Part shown: one piece after another, positions 1-12,740 of the stretch
How the letters are laid out: each line of letters starts with the position of its first letter
Numbering within the stretch: the stretch's first letter is position 1
Made by a program: the position numbers and the translations under genes
Assembly (NCBI GenBank): GCA_039090855.1
Contig: CM077002.1
Location: forward strand, 84,820,194-84,884,193
Origin: Macrothele yani
Lineage: Eukaryota > Arthropoda > Arachnida > Araneae > Macrothelidae
Length of the DNA stretch: 64,000 nt
Direction: 5' to 3'
The notes under the pieces: model-generated
What the model saw: only the letters and a program-made list of their open reading frames with translations
Database searches by the model: none
What the model was told of the DNA's origin: nothing

Positions 1-1179
1 ACTGCATTCAGAAGTGGCTAAAACACTATAGATCATATCCACGTACTGAGAGAACTAATTGAAAGAGCGAGGGAATAGGAACTTCCATTGTGCATGGCTT
101 TTATCGATTATGAAAATGCCTTTGATTCGGTGAAACCATCAGCAGTTACAATGGCACTGAAATCCTGCGGTATTGAAGATGCTTACATTAATATTATTAA
201 TAACATCTATGAAAATGCAAGTGCAAAGATTCGGCTTTTTGAAAATACAACACACATAAATATTGGAAAGGGAGTGAGACAAGGTGACACCATATCTCCG
301 AAGCTCTTTAATGCTACATTGGAAAATCTCTTTCAATCACTGAACTGGGAAAACAAAGGGATAAACATTAATGGAGATTACCTAACCCACCTTCGTTTTG
401 CTGATGACGTAGTCATTTTTGCAACTACCCCATCAGAGCTGCAGGGTATGATCCAGAAACTTGCTGACAAGAGTAAAGAAGTGTGATTAAAAATGAACTT
501 TCAGAAGACAAAAGTGTTGTTCAATGCTTTTACACGAAATGAAGATTTATCGATTGATGGAGAAAAGCTGGAGATAACAGACACATACTTTTATCTTGGA
601 CAGCAGATATCAAGTGAGGGTCACATTGATGAAGAAATTAATCGGCGTATAAAATTTGCCTGGAGTGCTTTTGGAAGAAACAGCATAATTTTCAAGAGCA
701 GTATGCCATTATGTCTTAAAAGAAAAGTGTTTGATCAATGCATCCTTCCAATGCTTACATCTGGGGCAGAGACGTGGACCTTAACTAAAAGTGACATACA
801 AAGGCTGCCGACAACTCAAAGGAGCATGGAGAGGTGCATGCTTGGTGTAACCAGGAGAGATAAGAGGAGGAACTCGTGGATCCGAAAAATGACAAGAGTG
901 GAAGACGTCATGATCAGAGGTAAAAATTCCTGAAATGGCAATGGGCTGGACATACTGCCAGAAGGACAGACCATCGATGGACAGCCGAAATTTTGGATTG
1001 GATTCCAAGGGACAGGAAAAGACCCAAAAGAAGACCACATGGGATATGGGGGGATGAAATTCGAAAGTATGCGGGAGTGACATGGAGGAGACTGGCACAA
1101 GACACACCGTTGTGGAGAAAACATGGGGAGGCCTTCGTCTAGCAGTGGATTGATAATGGTTGACAATGATGATGATGAT
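1..1179 (+). pseudogene. RTE-like LINE, 3' fragment (copy 1)
   Basis: This is the 3' part of a non-LTR retrotransposon reverse transcriptase and may continue left of the window. The palm motif FADDVVIF, RQGDTISPKLF and the C-terminal GAETWTL block are readable. They are followed, in other frames, by the WAGH / RRTDHRWTAE tail typical of RTE-clade proteins. The frame is broken by a TAG near 77, a TGA at 484-486 and a one-base shift near 925. The element ends in the family's 3' tail, a (GAT)n run at about 1165-1179, next to a TA microsatellite. It differs from the minus-strand copy at 2500-5690 at several positions per hundred, so the two are separate, moderately old insertions. It is certainly inactive. 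Confidence 0.9.
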
Positions 1180-1197
1180 ATATATATATATATATAC
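1179..1197. repeat. (TA)n microsatellite at the LINE 3' end
   Basis: A short TA dinucleotide run directly follows the GAT-rich tail of LINE copy 1. Similar TA runs border the other RTE copies (2424-2505 and about 5689-5700), suggesting this LINE inserts at or extends into TA repeats. Confidence 0.8.
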
Positions 1198-1310
1198 TTA
1201 AGAGCAAAACTGAAGACTGAGGAAAAACTTTAGAATTTAAAACGAAGGTTGCAAAATAACCTGAAAATCAAAACGCGCAACGCAGCAGTTTTGAAAATTC
1301 AGAATTCACA

Positions 1311-2425
1311 TTCTATAAAGAAGATACCTAAGCAAAAAAATACATATATAATTTTGACTCACACCTAGTACAACATAGAAAAGGTTATGTATCTACCTGT
1401 GTGAGTAAAAGGAGAAAAGATAAAAAAATAAAATAAAACAACTGAATGTAGAAGGTGTCGAGAATACTGAGCCTTGGCTTTATCAAGGACCAGCAAAAAC
1501 TCTGCATTGTCTCACTTCCACAAAGACCTAGTTGGAAATGGGTTTCTGCAAGGCCATAGATGCAAGTAACATTCCCACCTAAAATAGTTTAAAAATTATA
1601 TATAAGTCATGTCCTCCGTAGAGTTGCGTGACCTAGCACTAGTTAACAATTTCGCTTGCATCCATTAACCTTCCTGGCCCGACCCATGCTCTTCATCTGT
1701 TACTATTAAACAGAGAGAAGAAGATTAAAGAGAACTCAAGCTGTGAGAGTGACATAATAATTAGAAATGATTTTCAGCCATAACGAAATTCCATGTTCGT
1801 TTGAGAGAGAATTTAAACCTGAAAATCAATGCAAAAGAAATCCAAATTTTACATTGCAATTAAAAAAGGAAATTAATTGCAATGTAAAATTTGGATTTCT
1901 TTTGCATTGATTTTCAGGTTTAAATTCTCTCTCAAACGAACTTGGAATTTCGTTATGGCTGAAAATCATTTCTAATTATTATGTCACTCTCACAGCTTGA
2001 GTTCTCTTTAATCTTCTTCTCTCTGTTTAATAGTAACAGATGAAGAGCATGGGTCGGGCCAGGAAGGTTAATGGATGCAAGCGAAATTGTTAACTAGTGC
2101 TAGGTCATGCAACTCTACGGAGGACATGACTTATATATAATTTTTAAACTATTTTAGGTGGGAATGTTACTTGCATCTATGGCCTTGCAGAAACCCATTT
2201 CCAACTAGGTCTTTGTGGAAGTGAGACAATGCAGAGTTTTTGCTGGTCCTTGATAAAGCCAAGGCTCAGTATTCTCGACACCTTCTACATTCAGTTGTTT
2301 TATTTTATTTTTTTATCTTTTCTCCTTTTACTCACACAGGTAGATACATAACCTTTTCTATGTTGTACTAGGTGTGAGTCAAAATTATATATGTATTTTT
2401 TTGCTTAGGTATCTTCTTTATAGAA
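1311..2425. repeat. 1.1 kb near-perfect palindrome (553 bp arms, 9 nt loop)
   Basis: Bases 1311-1863 are the reverse complement of 1873-2425, with position sums constant at 3736 wherever I checked, so there are no indels. I saw only two mismatches in the stretches I compared (near 1794 and 1626). The loop is 1864-1872. There is no coding signal and no terminal repeat. On both sides the palindrome is bordered, directly or after about 110 bp on the left, by the 3' ends of inward-facing RTE copies. Those RTE copies are far more diverged from each other than the two arms are, so the palindrome is younger than the LINE insertions, or it is an assembly fold-back. Confidence 0.92.
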
Positions 2426-2505
2426 TATATATATATATATACATATATATTATGATGATGATATATAAATATATATATATATATGTATATATATTATATA
2501 TATCA
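2424..2505. repeat. (TA)n-rich microsatellite with ATG/GAT runs
   Basis: Alternating TA/ATAT tract containing a short GATGATGAT run. It lies between the right arm of the palindrome and the 3' tail (ATC repeats on this strand) of the minus-strand RTE copy. Confidence 0.8.
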
Positions 2506-5500
2506 TCATCATCATCATCATTGTCAACCATTATCAATCCACTGCTGGACTAAGGTCTCCCCAAGTTTCCTCTACAACGGTCTGTCTTGTGCCAGTCTCC
2601 GCCATGTCACTCCCGTCTACTTTCGAATTTCATCCACCCATCTTCCATGTGGTCTTCTTCTTGGTCTTTTCCTGTCCCTTGGAATCCAAACTAAAATTTC
2701 GGCTGTCCATCGATGGTCTGTTCTTCTGGCAGTATGTCCAGCCCATTGCCATTTCAGGGATTTAACTCTGATCATGATGTCTTCCACTCTTGTCATTTTT
2801 CGGATCCACGTGTTCCTCTTCTTATCTCTCCTGGTTACACCAAACATGCACCTCTTCATGCTGCTTTGAGTTGTCTGCAGCCTTTGTATGTCTCTTTTAG
2901 CTAAGGTCCACGTCTCTGCACCATACGTAAGCACTGGAAGGATGCATTGATCAAACACTTATCTTTTAAGACATAATGGCATATTGCTCTTAAAAATTAT
3001 GCTGTTTCTTCCAAAAGCTCTCCAGGCAAGTTTTGTACGCCGATTAATTTCTTCACCAATGTGACCCTCACTTGATATCTGCTGTCCAAGATAAACGTAC
3101 GTGTCTGTTATCTCCAGCTTTTCTCCATCAATCGATAAATCTTCATTTGTTGTAAAAGCATTGAACATCACTTTTGTCTTCCGAAAGTTCATTTTTAATC
3201 CCACTTCTTTACTCTTGTCAGCAAGTTCCTGCAACATACTCTGCAGCTCTGATGGGGTAGTTGCAAAAATGACTATGTCATCAGCAAAACGAAGGTGCGT
3301 TAGATAATCTCCATTAATCTTTATGCCTTCCTTTTCCCAGTTCAGTGATTGAAAGACATTTTCCAATGTGGCATTAAAGAGCTTCGAAGATATGGTGTCA
3401 CCTTGTCTCACTCCTTTTCCAATTTTTATGTGTGTTGTATTTTCAAACAGCCGAATCTTTGCACTTGCATTTTCATAGATGTTATTAATAATATCAATGT
3501 ATGCATCTTCAATACTGCAGGTTTTCTGAGCCATTGTAACTGCTGATGGTTTCACCGAATCAAAGGCTTTTTCATAATCGATAAAAGCCATGCACAATGG
3601 AAGTTCATATTCCCTCGCTCTTTTAATTAGTTCTCTCAGTACGTGGATATGATCTATTGTGCTGTAGCCACTCCTGAATCCAGCTTGTTCTCTCGGTTGA
3701 GCCATGTCCAGTGTGACCTTCAAGCGGTGTGAAAGAACTTTAGTGAAGATTTTATAAACCACTGATAGGAGGCTGATAGGTCTGTAGTTCCTGAGATCCT
3801 CAATGTCACCTTTTTTATGTAGCAAGATCATTGTAGCGTTGTTCCAATCATCAGGAATTTTCCCTTCATTAAGGCATCGAGTGAAAATTTTTGCGAGTAC
3901 TGTTTTGATTTTTCCACTTGCTTCTTGTATGATGTCTACAGTAATTCCATCTTCTTCTGGAACTTTTCCCCGCTTCATGTTCTTGATTGCATGTGCAACT
4001 TCTGCTGGAAGGACTGGAAGAACTCTGGTACCTTTCATGATGCCTGGAGTACATGTATCATCCCTTTCATATAATTTGGAGTAGAAATCTTTCACTCTTG
4101 TCAAAATTTCGCCTCTATTTCTTGTTACAGAACCATCTTCTTTTCTCAGTGCCATAATCTGTTTTTTTTTCCTTACTGAGATGTCCCTTTGCTATCTTTA
4201 GGCTTTGGTTGTTTTCAATTGCTTTCCTTACTAGTTCACAGTTGAATTTCCTTACGTCTTCAGTGATATTTCTTCGTACTGTCTTGCATAGCTCTATATA
4301 TTCCACTTTGGAAGTCACATCTTCTTTAGTTGTCCTCATCTCTCTTCTTTTTTGCATCAACATTTTGGTTTTTCCTGATAATTTGTTCACTTGCAACTTG
4401 TTCTTAGACCCAGCTAATTTTGTTGCTGTTTCCTTAAGAGCTTTGGTTACTTTTCTGTTAACTTCAGAAATATCCACTTCTTCCGATGTTAGGCCTTCTA
4501 AAGCAGAGAATCTGTTCTTCAATTCCAATTTGAAGGTATTATGGTGTTTTTTAAGGTTGGTTAAGTCAATACATTTTGTTTGTCTTATGAGCTTGCTACG
4601 TTCGAGTTTAGTGTTGAGGTGCATCTTACATCTCACCAATCTATGGTCACTGCCAGTGTTGAACTTGTTTAGCACACTGCAGTCTTCTATGACGAATTTT
4701 TTATTACACATAATAAAATCAATTTCACTTGTCGTCCCATTTGGATGTCTCCATGTCCATTTCCTGTGTGGCTTTTTCTTGAAAAAGGAGTTCAAGATGA
4801 AAAATCCTTCTGCCTCTGCAAACTCTACGAGAGTATTTCCACGCTGGTTTTTGTTGCCGTGACCGAATTTACTTACTGAAGGTTTATTCTGTTGCCGTTG
4901 CCCTATTTTTGCATTGAAATCTCCCATAATTATCTTCAAGTGCTGCTTACCTTTATTATTTAGTTGATGAATTTCCTCATACAATTCTTCAATTTCTTCT
5001 TCAGCATGACTTGTGGTGGGTGCATAAGTTTGAATAATATTAGCCTAATATCTTCTAGAGAGTTGGATAACGAGTCGTGCAGCTCTGTCAGAGGCTCTTT
5101 CAACTTCTACAACTTTATCCTTCAGTTTCTTGTTTATTATAAATCCAACACCACTAGTTCTGCCAGTATCTGTCCCACGATAGTAGAAGAGATGTCCACT
5201 TTTCAGTTCAATGAGATCTTCTCCTTTTCTCCTTACCTTACTTAGCCCCACGATGTCCCACTTGATCCTTTGTAGTTCCTCTTCCAATTCAAGAAGCCTT
5301 GAATCAGAAGATAGAGAGCGTCCATTATACGTAGCCAAGGTCAGCATCAGATGGCAGCCTAGTCCGGTCCTCCGGGGATTCTTAGCACCCTCTGCCTTCA
5401 TGTCGCACTGGCCGCTGCCTTGTCCAGGTACATTCCAGCTGCCGGAGACTGAGGGCCAAGATTTAAGTTGTGGAGTCATTTTGGAGGGGTTTGGCCATAA

Positions 5501-5690
5501 CTCACCACGCTGGCCAAGCGGGTTGGTAAGTATGGGATAGCATTTCCTCTAATCCCGATGGTAAAGTTATACCGCTATTGGCGGTCGTCAGAGCCCTTTT
5601 AGTGGGAACAGGATGTACCACGAGAAGGCGGGGGTGACATTTGTCAAGGAGAGGCTGTGATGTTACGCATCACCTGACCTTACATCCCTA
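2500..5690 (-). mobile_element. RTE-like LINE, near full length (copy 2)
   Basis: This is the longest copy of the LINE family in the window. Reading on the minus strand, there is a 5' untranslated stretch from about 5690 to 5480, one long open reading frame with endonuclease and reverse transcriptase domains (5479-2617), and a short 3' region ending in (ATC)n at 2500-2520, i.e. (GAT)n on the element strand. Both ends sit at TA microsatellites. I could not define a target duplication because of the simple repeats. The domain order and the simple-repeat tail instead of a poly(A) fit the RTE clade. Confidence 0.88.
2617..5479 (-). pseudogene. Endonuclease-reverse transcriptase of RTE-like LINE copy 2
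   Basis: The protein would be about 950 residues. The N-terminal APE-type endonuclease shows TYNGRSL, SKVRR, GVGFIINK, QTYAPT, the catalytic MGDFNAKIG, DFIM and GSDHRLV. The reverse transcriptase follows with LRNYRPISLLSVVYKI, FRSGYSTIDHIH, AFIDYEKAFDSV, RQGDTIS and the palm motif FADDIVIF. The C-terminal block has GAETWTL and WAGHTARRTDHRWTAE. Three lesions break it: an in-frame TAG at about 5042-5044, a frameshift at an A-run near 4155, and a lysine codon turned to TAA at about 2959-2961. Apart from these the frame is open, so this is a fairly recent insertion. Such elements nick DNA and copy their RNA at the nick (target-primed reverse transcription). Confidence 0.9.
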
Positions 5691-5699
5691 TATATATAT

Positions 5700-6722
5700 A
5701 TGAAAATCTGCGGTATTGAACATGCATACATTAATATTATTAATAACATCTATGAAAATGCAAGTGCAAAGATTCCGGTATTTGAGAATACAGTACCCAT
5801 AAAAATTGGAAAGGGAGTGAGACAAAGTGACACTATATCTCCGAAGCTCTTTATTGCCACATTAGAAAATGTCTTTCAATCACTGAACTGGGAAAATAAA
5901 GTGATAAAGGTTAATGGAGATTTTCTTACTCACCTTCGTTTTGCTGATGACGTTTGCAACTACCCCATCAGAGCTGCAGAGTATGATTCTGGAACTTGCT
6001 GACAAGGGTAAAGAAGTGGGATTAAAAATGAACTTTCAGAAGACAAAAGTGATGTACAATGCTTTTACAAGAAATGATATTTATCGATTGATGGGGAAAA
6101 GGTGGAGACAACTAATAATTATATTTACCTTGATCAGCAGATATCAAGTGAAGGTCACATTGATAAAGAAATTAATCGGCGTATAAAATTTGCCTGGACA
6201 GCTTTTGGAAGAAACAGTATAATTTTCAGGAGCAATATGCCATTATGTCTTAAAAGAAAAGTGTTTGATCAATGCATCCTTCCAGTGCTTACGTATGGTG
6301 CAGAGACGTGGACCTTAACTAAAAGAGACATACAAAGGTGCAGACAACTCAAAGGAGCATGGAGAGGTGCATGCTTGGTGTAACCAGGAGAGATAAGAAG
6401 AGGAACTCTTGACTCAGAAAAATGAAAAGAGTGGAAAACATCATGATCAGTGTAAACTCTCAGGAATGGGAATGGGCTGGACATATTGCCAGAAGGACAG
6501 ACCATCGATGGACAGCCGAAATTTCAGATTGGAGTCCAAGGGACAGGAAAAGACCAAGAAGAAGACCACATGGGAGATGGGTTGATGAAATTCGAAAGTA
6601 TGCGGGAGTAACATGGAGGAGACTGGCACAAGACAGACTGTTGTGGAAGAAACTTAGGGAGACCTTCGTCCTTCGTCCAGCAGTGGGATAATGGTTGACA
6701 TTGATGATGATGATGATGATGG
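5700..6722 (+). pseudogene. RTE-like LINE, 5'-truncated (copy 3)
   Basis: This copy starts abruptly in the reverse transcriptase right after a TATATATA run and faces away from copy 2. Readable pieces are GIEHAYINIINNIYENAS, HLRFADDV (followed by a small deletion that removes the residues after FADD), the GAETWTLTKRDIQR block and the final WAGHIARRTDHRWTAE segment with the RRRPHGRWVDEIRKYAG tail. Several frameshifts separate these pieces. It ends in (GAT)n at about 6698-6721 followed by TATATAT. 5' truncation is the usual outcome of incomplete LINE reverse transcription. Confidence 0.88.
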
Positions 6723-9162
6723 TACACATATATATCTATCTTATTTTGTCGATATCTTTGCTTTCAAAAGTCCGATCTGATAAATTGTTTTTTTTTTTTT
6801 TTTGTTGTTGGAGAGCGTTTTAGCTGCGAAATGTTTCCCACATAATTTCAAATTTTTTCTCAAAGTGCAAGTCTGCCACCAGAGGGCGTAAGTTAACGTT
6901 TACAATAATATCTGCAGGATTAAAAAACCGATTGTAAAACTCGTTTTTTGGTCAGATACTACTAACTATGCAAACTCTGTGTGTGTATTTTGTTCCTAAA
7001 ACAATGCACAAATTCGTCGTTAGGTGGCGCAAATGTTTAATTTGTTTTTCATAATATCCATGTTTCTACATGTGCGATTTAAAAAATTATTTCAACACCG
7101 TATGCCATTTATTTCGTAGAACAATTTAGTCTAGTATATAAGGACATTTATATCTTGCAGCTCTGTCGGTAGGCGGTGTTAATGTACTTCAGTTAGCACC
7201 TGTAGCTCCGCTTCTGAAAATGTTATTAAGAAATTTTCTTTTTACTACATGCCATTCGTTACCATACAGACGTGGAACATTTTCCTCTTTGAATAATGCA
7301 AAAAGTTCCAGCTAGGGGTGTAAAGGGCGAAACCCTTTTTTTTTTTTTTTTTTTTTTTTTTTGCTATCTCTGCTTCCGAGAGACGTACTTGAAAAGTTCT
7401 TTTTCCTTAGCATGGCTTTTTCCATGAAGAATATTTTTCGCCTATTTTCAACTTTTCCTTTATGCAGAATTCTTCTGCTAGAAGGCGTAGAGTTATGTCA
7501 CGTTTCCTTCAGTTTTTCTTCTTCTAATTGTTCGATTTGAAAATCTCTTTTTCTCTGATACCTTCGTTGTGCTATGCGAAACTTTTTGTGCCCCATTTGT
7601 TAATCTTCATAAGATACTTTTTAGCCGCTTGTGGAAGCAAGTAGCTGTTTCTATTTCTGAATTTTTTTATCGATTGTAGAAACCGTTTGATTGCTTTCCT
7701 AACCGGTTCTATTGACTTTGAACAGCTTTGATAAATTTAATTCGCGTCAGAACAGGTTCGACAGACGTGCTCACTACAACCGAAAATTCGGTGTCATCTT
7801 TCTTGTTGTATATCTACTTTTAGCTTCGGTTATTGTAGTCTTTCACCGGGGCGTCATAAAGTTTTTGATTCCATACTACCTAACAGTTAGAAACGACTCT
7901 TCCACGAATGACAAGGTCTGGTGTGTTACAGGAATTCTGAGACGCTCTACATTTCTATCCTGAAAGGTGAAAAACAAAGGGTGTAAGTAAAAACGAGAGA
8001 GCATATATCTGTGCCCTGTATTTCACAACTTTAATCCAGCTCGCGTATTGTGCCCAGTACTTCCCATCTCTATTCCAGCTGTGCTAATTTTGATACTAGA
8101 AGTGTGTATCATGTCGTGTTGGTTACCGGAACTCTCCAACGGCTCTGAAACGTGTTGTACGATTTCAGATACGATGAGAGTCACCAGGTTTGTACAGATC
8201 AACAAAGTATCCCCATTGTCTTTAACCTTATGCTCTCTAGAACTTGCCTGTGCAACAACTTTGTTGGTTAAAATTGAAAAATGATCCCTAGCTTCCCATG
8301 AACAAATTACCACGTCATTACAAACTGATAGCACAAATCAGCTTACTAAACTCCAACTACTGATATCCAGTGGATGCTTCGTCTTCTTTGTGCTGCCACA
8401 GGATGGTGCGATACTGGCAAGCACTGTCAAAATTTATGCTTTGGAGCCTCATATCTGTTCTCAGAACTTACTGAATGTTTTACGTATTTATCAGTATGGT
8501 TATAAACGCCTCCATGTTTTTAAAAAGAAAAGAAGGTATTATATTACGTTTTGAAAATTATTTCATCAATGATATGTAACCCAGAGTGACTGAAGAACAT
8601 CAGATTTCATCGGCATGCTTGGATTTCTTAGAACTGCATACCTACCTAGGTACAGATACTGTCATGTGTGAAAAACTTATTTCATTGGAACGAAGAAGAA
8701 TAACGAATTATGAAGCGTGAGCTATCTTTAAGGTGAGTTTGAAGTACAGAGTAAATCCAGTACGCACAAAAAATATGATTTTCATAATAACACTAATTTT
8801 GTATAGACGAAAACTTGCGTGCATCCAGATCAGCAATGTCCTCGATAAAAACTGAAATTTCTGTTTCGTAGTAAAGGAGGGTCTTACGAAACGTCTGAAT
8901 AGCCGCCAGCAGATCCAGAGAATGTTCTCCATGGCTAAACTGTTTTTGATCTGTTAACCGTTTCACAAAAAAACCTTTGAGCGGAAAAGTGGCGCTATCA
9001 GATTGAAATATCAATATTTCTAGTTCTTAATCTGCAGGGAAATACGTCAAAACGTAGAATAATAGGTTTTATGTCAGCCAGTCACCAGTAACAATTGCAG
9101 GTTTCATTACTCTTAGTGCCCTCCCTCCTCCCTTCCCAAAGTAAATCCTTAATCCACCAGTG
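6723..9162. other. Unassigned intronic sequence
   Basis: No recognisable gene or repeat family. There are poly-T tracts at about 6788-6803 and 7338-7362, which may be the tails of old minus-strand retrocopies. The longest open frames (for example 83 codons at 7712-7963 and 103 at 8334-8023) resemble no family I know and are within chance expectation. Confidence 0.5.
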
Positions 9163-9935
9163 GCATATACCAGAGTTGGAAACGGGTCAAAAACTTGGAT
9201 CCCAAACTGACCAGGACAAATCTGCTTTGAACTATAAATTCGAAACTCAATTTATAATTATACGTAATCATATATTTGTTTGCTGTTTTCTTGACAACAT
9301 ATAAATATATACACAGTCGTATCAGAAACATACGACCACCCCTGGAATCACAGTGTACCCGTCTGGTCACAGAGTGCACGTGGCGAGGTCGACTACATGG
9401 AGATATAAGCGGCCGGCCAGGACAGATGAACCCTGGTGCGTAACGTGAGCACATTTGGCAGAGGTAGTGATTTGACGGACGTTAAAAATGGAATGATCAT
9501 CGGCTACCGCGCCAAGGGTGGAAGCATTTCAGAAACAGCAGACTTCGTGGGATGTTCACGAGGTGCTGTAGTAAGGGTGTACCAAGAATGGATGCGAGCT
9601 GTAGAACACACAGAGTACCTCCCCACGTCATAACTGTTGATCCCCAAAGGCCATCGACCCCAGAGGAGAACGTCGCTTCTGTCCACTGGTAAAAGATAAT
9701 CGACGCGCAACAGCGCAGCAATTGATCACGCAATTGAATGCTGGGGCATTTAGGTACGTGCCCCAGAAAACAGTAGAGAGAACTCTGTTGCGCATGGGTC
9801 TCCGGAGTCGACGCTGCGTCAAGAAGCCCATGTTAATCCAGGTCCATCGACAACGACGCCTGCGGTTCGCATGGGACTACCGTCTTTGGGCAGTGGAAGA
9901 GTAGAAAAAGGTTGCTTTCTCCGACGAATCGAGGT

Positions 9936-12358
9936 TAGGGATGGGCGATATTTGCAAAAGTATCGATACCGATATCTTTTGATATTTCTGAGACCGATAT
10001 ATTGAATCGAAAATATCGGTATTGAAAGATCAATATATCGGATCGATTTTTCGATATTTTTCGATATTTTTCAATACTTCTGATCTCAATACGACTGATA
10101 TTCCGGTTTATATTGCCTCAGGGTTATCACTGAATCCGATCCGATCTGATGTTGTGCTAAGTATTGGCTGTTGGGAACTTGGAACTAATTGGCTGTTGGC
10201 CAAAGCGAGCTGTTGGCTTGTTCGCACGAATCTCAGCCAGCACTAATTAAATAAAGCTTCTGTGCGGCGCCATTTGCAAATCTGTATTGCTTTATTGAAT
10301 GCAGTGTCAAAGTGTGTATAAACAAATACACATAAACTATTCCTTACAGAGTTATCCGAAAATGATAGAATTGTATAACTTATGTCACAAGGAATTTTCA
10401 TAGCAATTTTTTCTTTCTTAAACACGAAATTTATAATCTAGTTCCCGGGTTCTTAAAACGAGAGCTGCTTCCTCCTGCTAAAAGGGAGCAATTTTATTTG
10501 TCATTTATTATTACATTTTATAGCTTAAAACTATCTTTATGCAAGATTGCAGCTCTGAAGCTGTATTTTTAGTGGTATGAAAAACACGTAAAATATTGTT
10601 TTTCAGATCCTAAAATAAAAAATATATATACCAGAAAGTTTTGATGCAAAAATAAATAAATAAATCATGCAACAGAAGTGTGCTTGTAATCTGCAGAAAT
10701 GCTGAATATACTTTCCAAAACCCAAAAGTGATTTTCTTGTTTCATGTGTGGGCATTGCTGGACGAGCATGGATATGGTTTCTGCCAAGAAGTTTCCAAAA
10801 ATCCCAGTTGCAAAGGAATGTTTTCATGAGTTTTTCATAAATGTGAGATTATGAGAAATATGTATTTCCAACATTTCGAGGAAAGGTAAGTTGAAGCTTC
10901 AGTATGGCATAAATGACAAAACAAACGTACTTATTAATCCCAGCAGACTGGAATCTTAACCATCAATTAACATAGGAATAACTGAATTATAGAAAGAATA
11001 ACTTTTTTTATTGGCATGCAAATGTCAAAGTTAACAATATATCAGCTTGCAAGGAAATGTTATGGAAAAAAATCTTTAAAAAACTTTGTTATTGTAATTT
11101 TAGAGCATTTTGTATACATTTATTTTTTTCAGAAGGTGTGAACAATGGTTTGCTATTTTTTTATCGTTTAAGACAGAACACAATGTTAATGGAGTATACA
11201 GATATAATTACTTCCATGGTGTAAGCTAAAATAGTTCCCATGGCATAAGCAAAAAATTTTAAAGTGCTTATAATATGTTCACAAGTGACATTTTTATAAG
11301 AAACAGTAATTAGAGTACGAATAATTTGTGATGGCCTTTTCATAGAAAGCAATTATTTTTTCAGAAAGGTATTTAAAAAAATGCTAACGATTATTAGTCC
11401 TCTGTTAAAAATCGATCATAAAAATAAAACCATAAAAAATATCATAATCCAAATTGATCAAGTATATATTTACTAATTAATGTATGAAAGCCTGTCTCTC
11501 CTAGATAACATAAAAACGAATGGGCAGTCAGAGGAAATAACATGCTATAAGTGTGGGAAAATCAGCAGATCAAGACGAAAGTTAGTTATGCTCATATTTT
11601 TACCAGATTATTTAATTACTTCAGGAAGTTTCACTATGTATTAACAAGATAATTATAAAATGATGATAAAAAAAATTACGTCTGATATATACATAGCCTG
11701 AATTACAACAAACTTTATACTACATAACTTGTAAGACATCAAGAAAACTCTCGAAAAGCTGTTTTGCATTTCCTTAGCCAGCTGTTAAGATCTACGTACT
11801 TTATCAAAAAAAAAAAAAAAATGCTTATCTTCAACTTCAAATTGTGTGTCATTGGTATGTATTTAATTTTGGTCAAAGTGCCAGTTTACTTAACTTCAAA
11901 CATAATACTCATAGGCAAAAGAACAATCTGCTATCAACCGTTCTTTAAATTTATTTTCTAGGTGCCTACCGTCAACTAATAGTTAAAATTTTCAACCATG
12001 GAGGTTTTCAACACAGCAGGCATTTTTCCTTGTAGAGTTCTAGAAATCGGAAGGTGACATAATATCATGTGAATCTCGATAATGAGATCGCAGTTTGATA
12101 GTCCTCAAGCAACATAATTTTCGTGACATGCCAGAGGAAAGAACACAGATTTCATTCCACAAGTGAAATCACATCGGCCATACACTGATATATTGAATAT
12201 CAAACACCAATACCAATACATTGAATATCGCACCGATATATCAAAAACCGATATATTGATTTTCTGATATATCGAAACTTCGATATCAATACTATATATC
12301 GAAATATCGGGCGAAAATATCGATATTTCGATATATTGATAAATATCGCCCATCCTTA
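9936..12358. mobile_element. Non-autonomous hAT element B with cgatat subterminal repeats
   Basis: Perfect 8 bp target duplication atcgaggt (9928-9935 and 12359-12366). The terminal inverted repeat is TAGGGATGGGCGATATTT at the left and its complement at the right. About 120-150 bp inside each end the hexamer cgatat/atatcg and variants recur many times (9950-10085 and 12185-12350), a likely transposase-binding array. The 2.4 kb interior is AT-rich with no hAT transposase motifs (no DUF4371 or dimerization block). It sits inside the transposase gene of Tc1 A and is therefore younger. Confidence 0.9.
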
Positions 12359-12740
12359 ATCGAGGTCTCTATTCCACAGAAGTGACCGGCGGCAGCGGAT
12401 ACGGCGTCAGACACACAGGAATTAACACCCGGACACGCTTGTCGGTCAGGTACAGACCGGCGGTGGCAGTGTGCATATCTGAAGGATGTCTTCTTGGTAT
12501 GACCTGGGACCGCTGGTACCACTGGATGGGTCCCTGAACGCTAATGGATGCATGTCCATCTTCGTTGATCACATGCATCCCTTCATGTTGAATGTTTACC
12601 CTGGTGGTGATGGTGTCTACTAACAGAACAATGCGCCGTGCGAGGTTGCTAAGAGGGTGCGTGACTGGTTCCAGGAATACGACCACGATATCTCCGTTCT
12701 CCCTTGGCCGGCGAATTCGCCCGACCTCAATCCCATAGAG

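Noticed and set aside
781..1166. Minus-strand frames of 108-116 codons over LINE copy 1 (and the mirror frames at 2483-2904 and 6269-6729)
   Set aside because: Antisense shadows of the RTE reverse transcriptase.
7712..7963. 83-codon frame with a hydrophobic stretch (FGVIFLVVYLLLASVIVVF)
   Set aside because: No homologue recognised, no splice or codon support; chance hydrophobic frame in AT-rich DNA.
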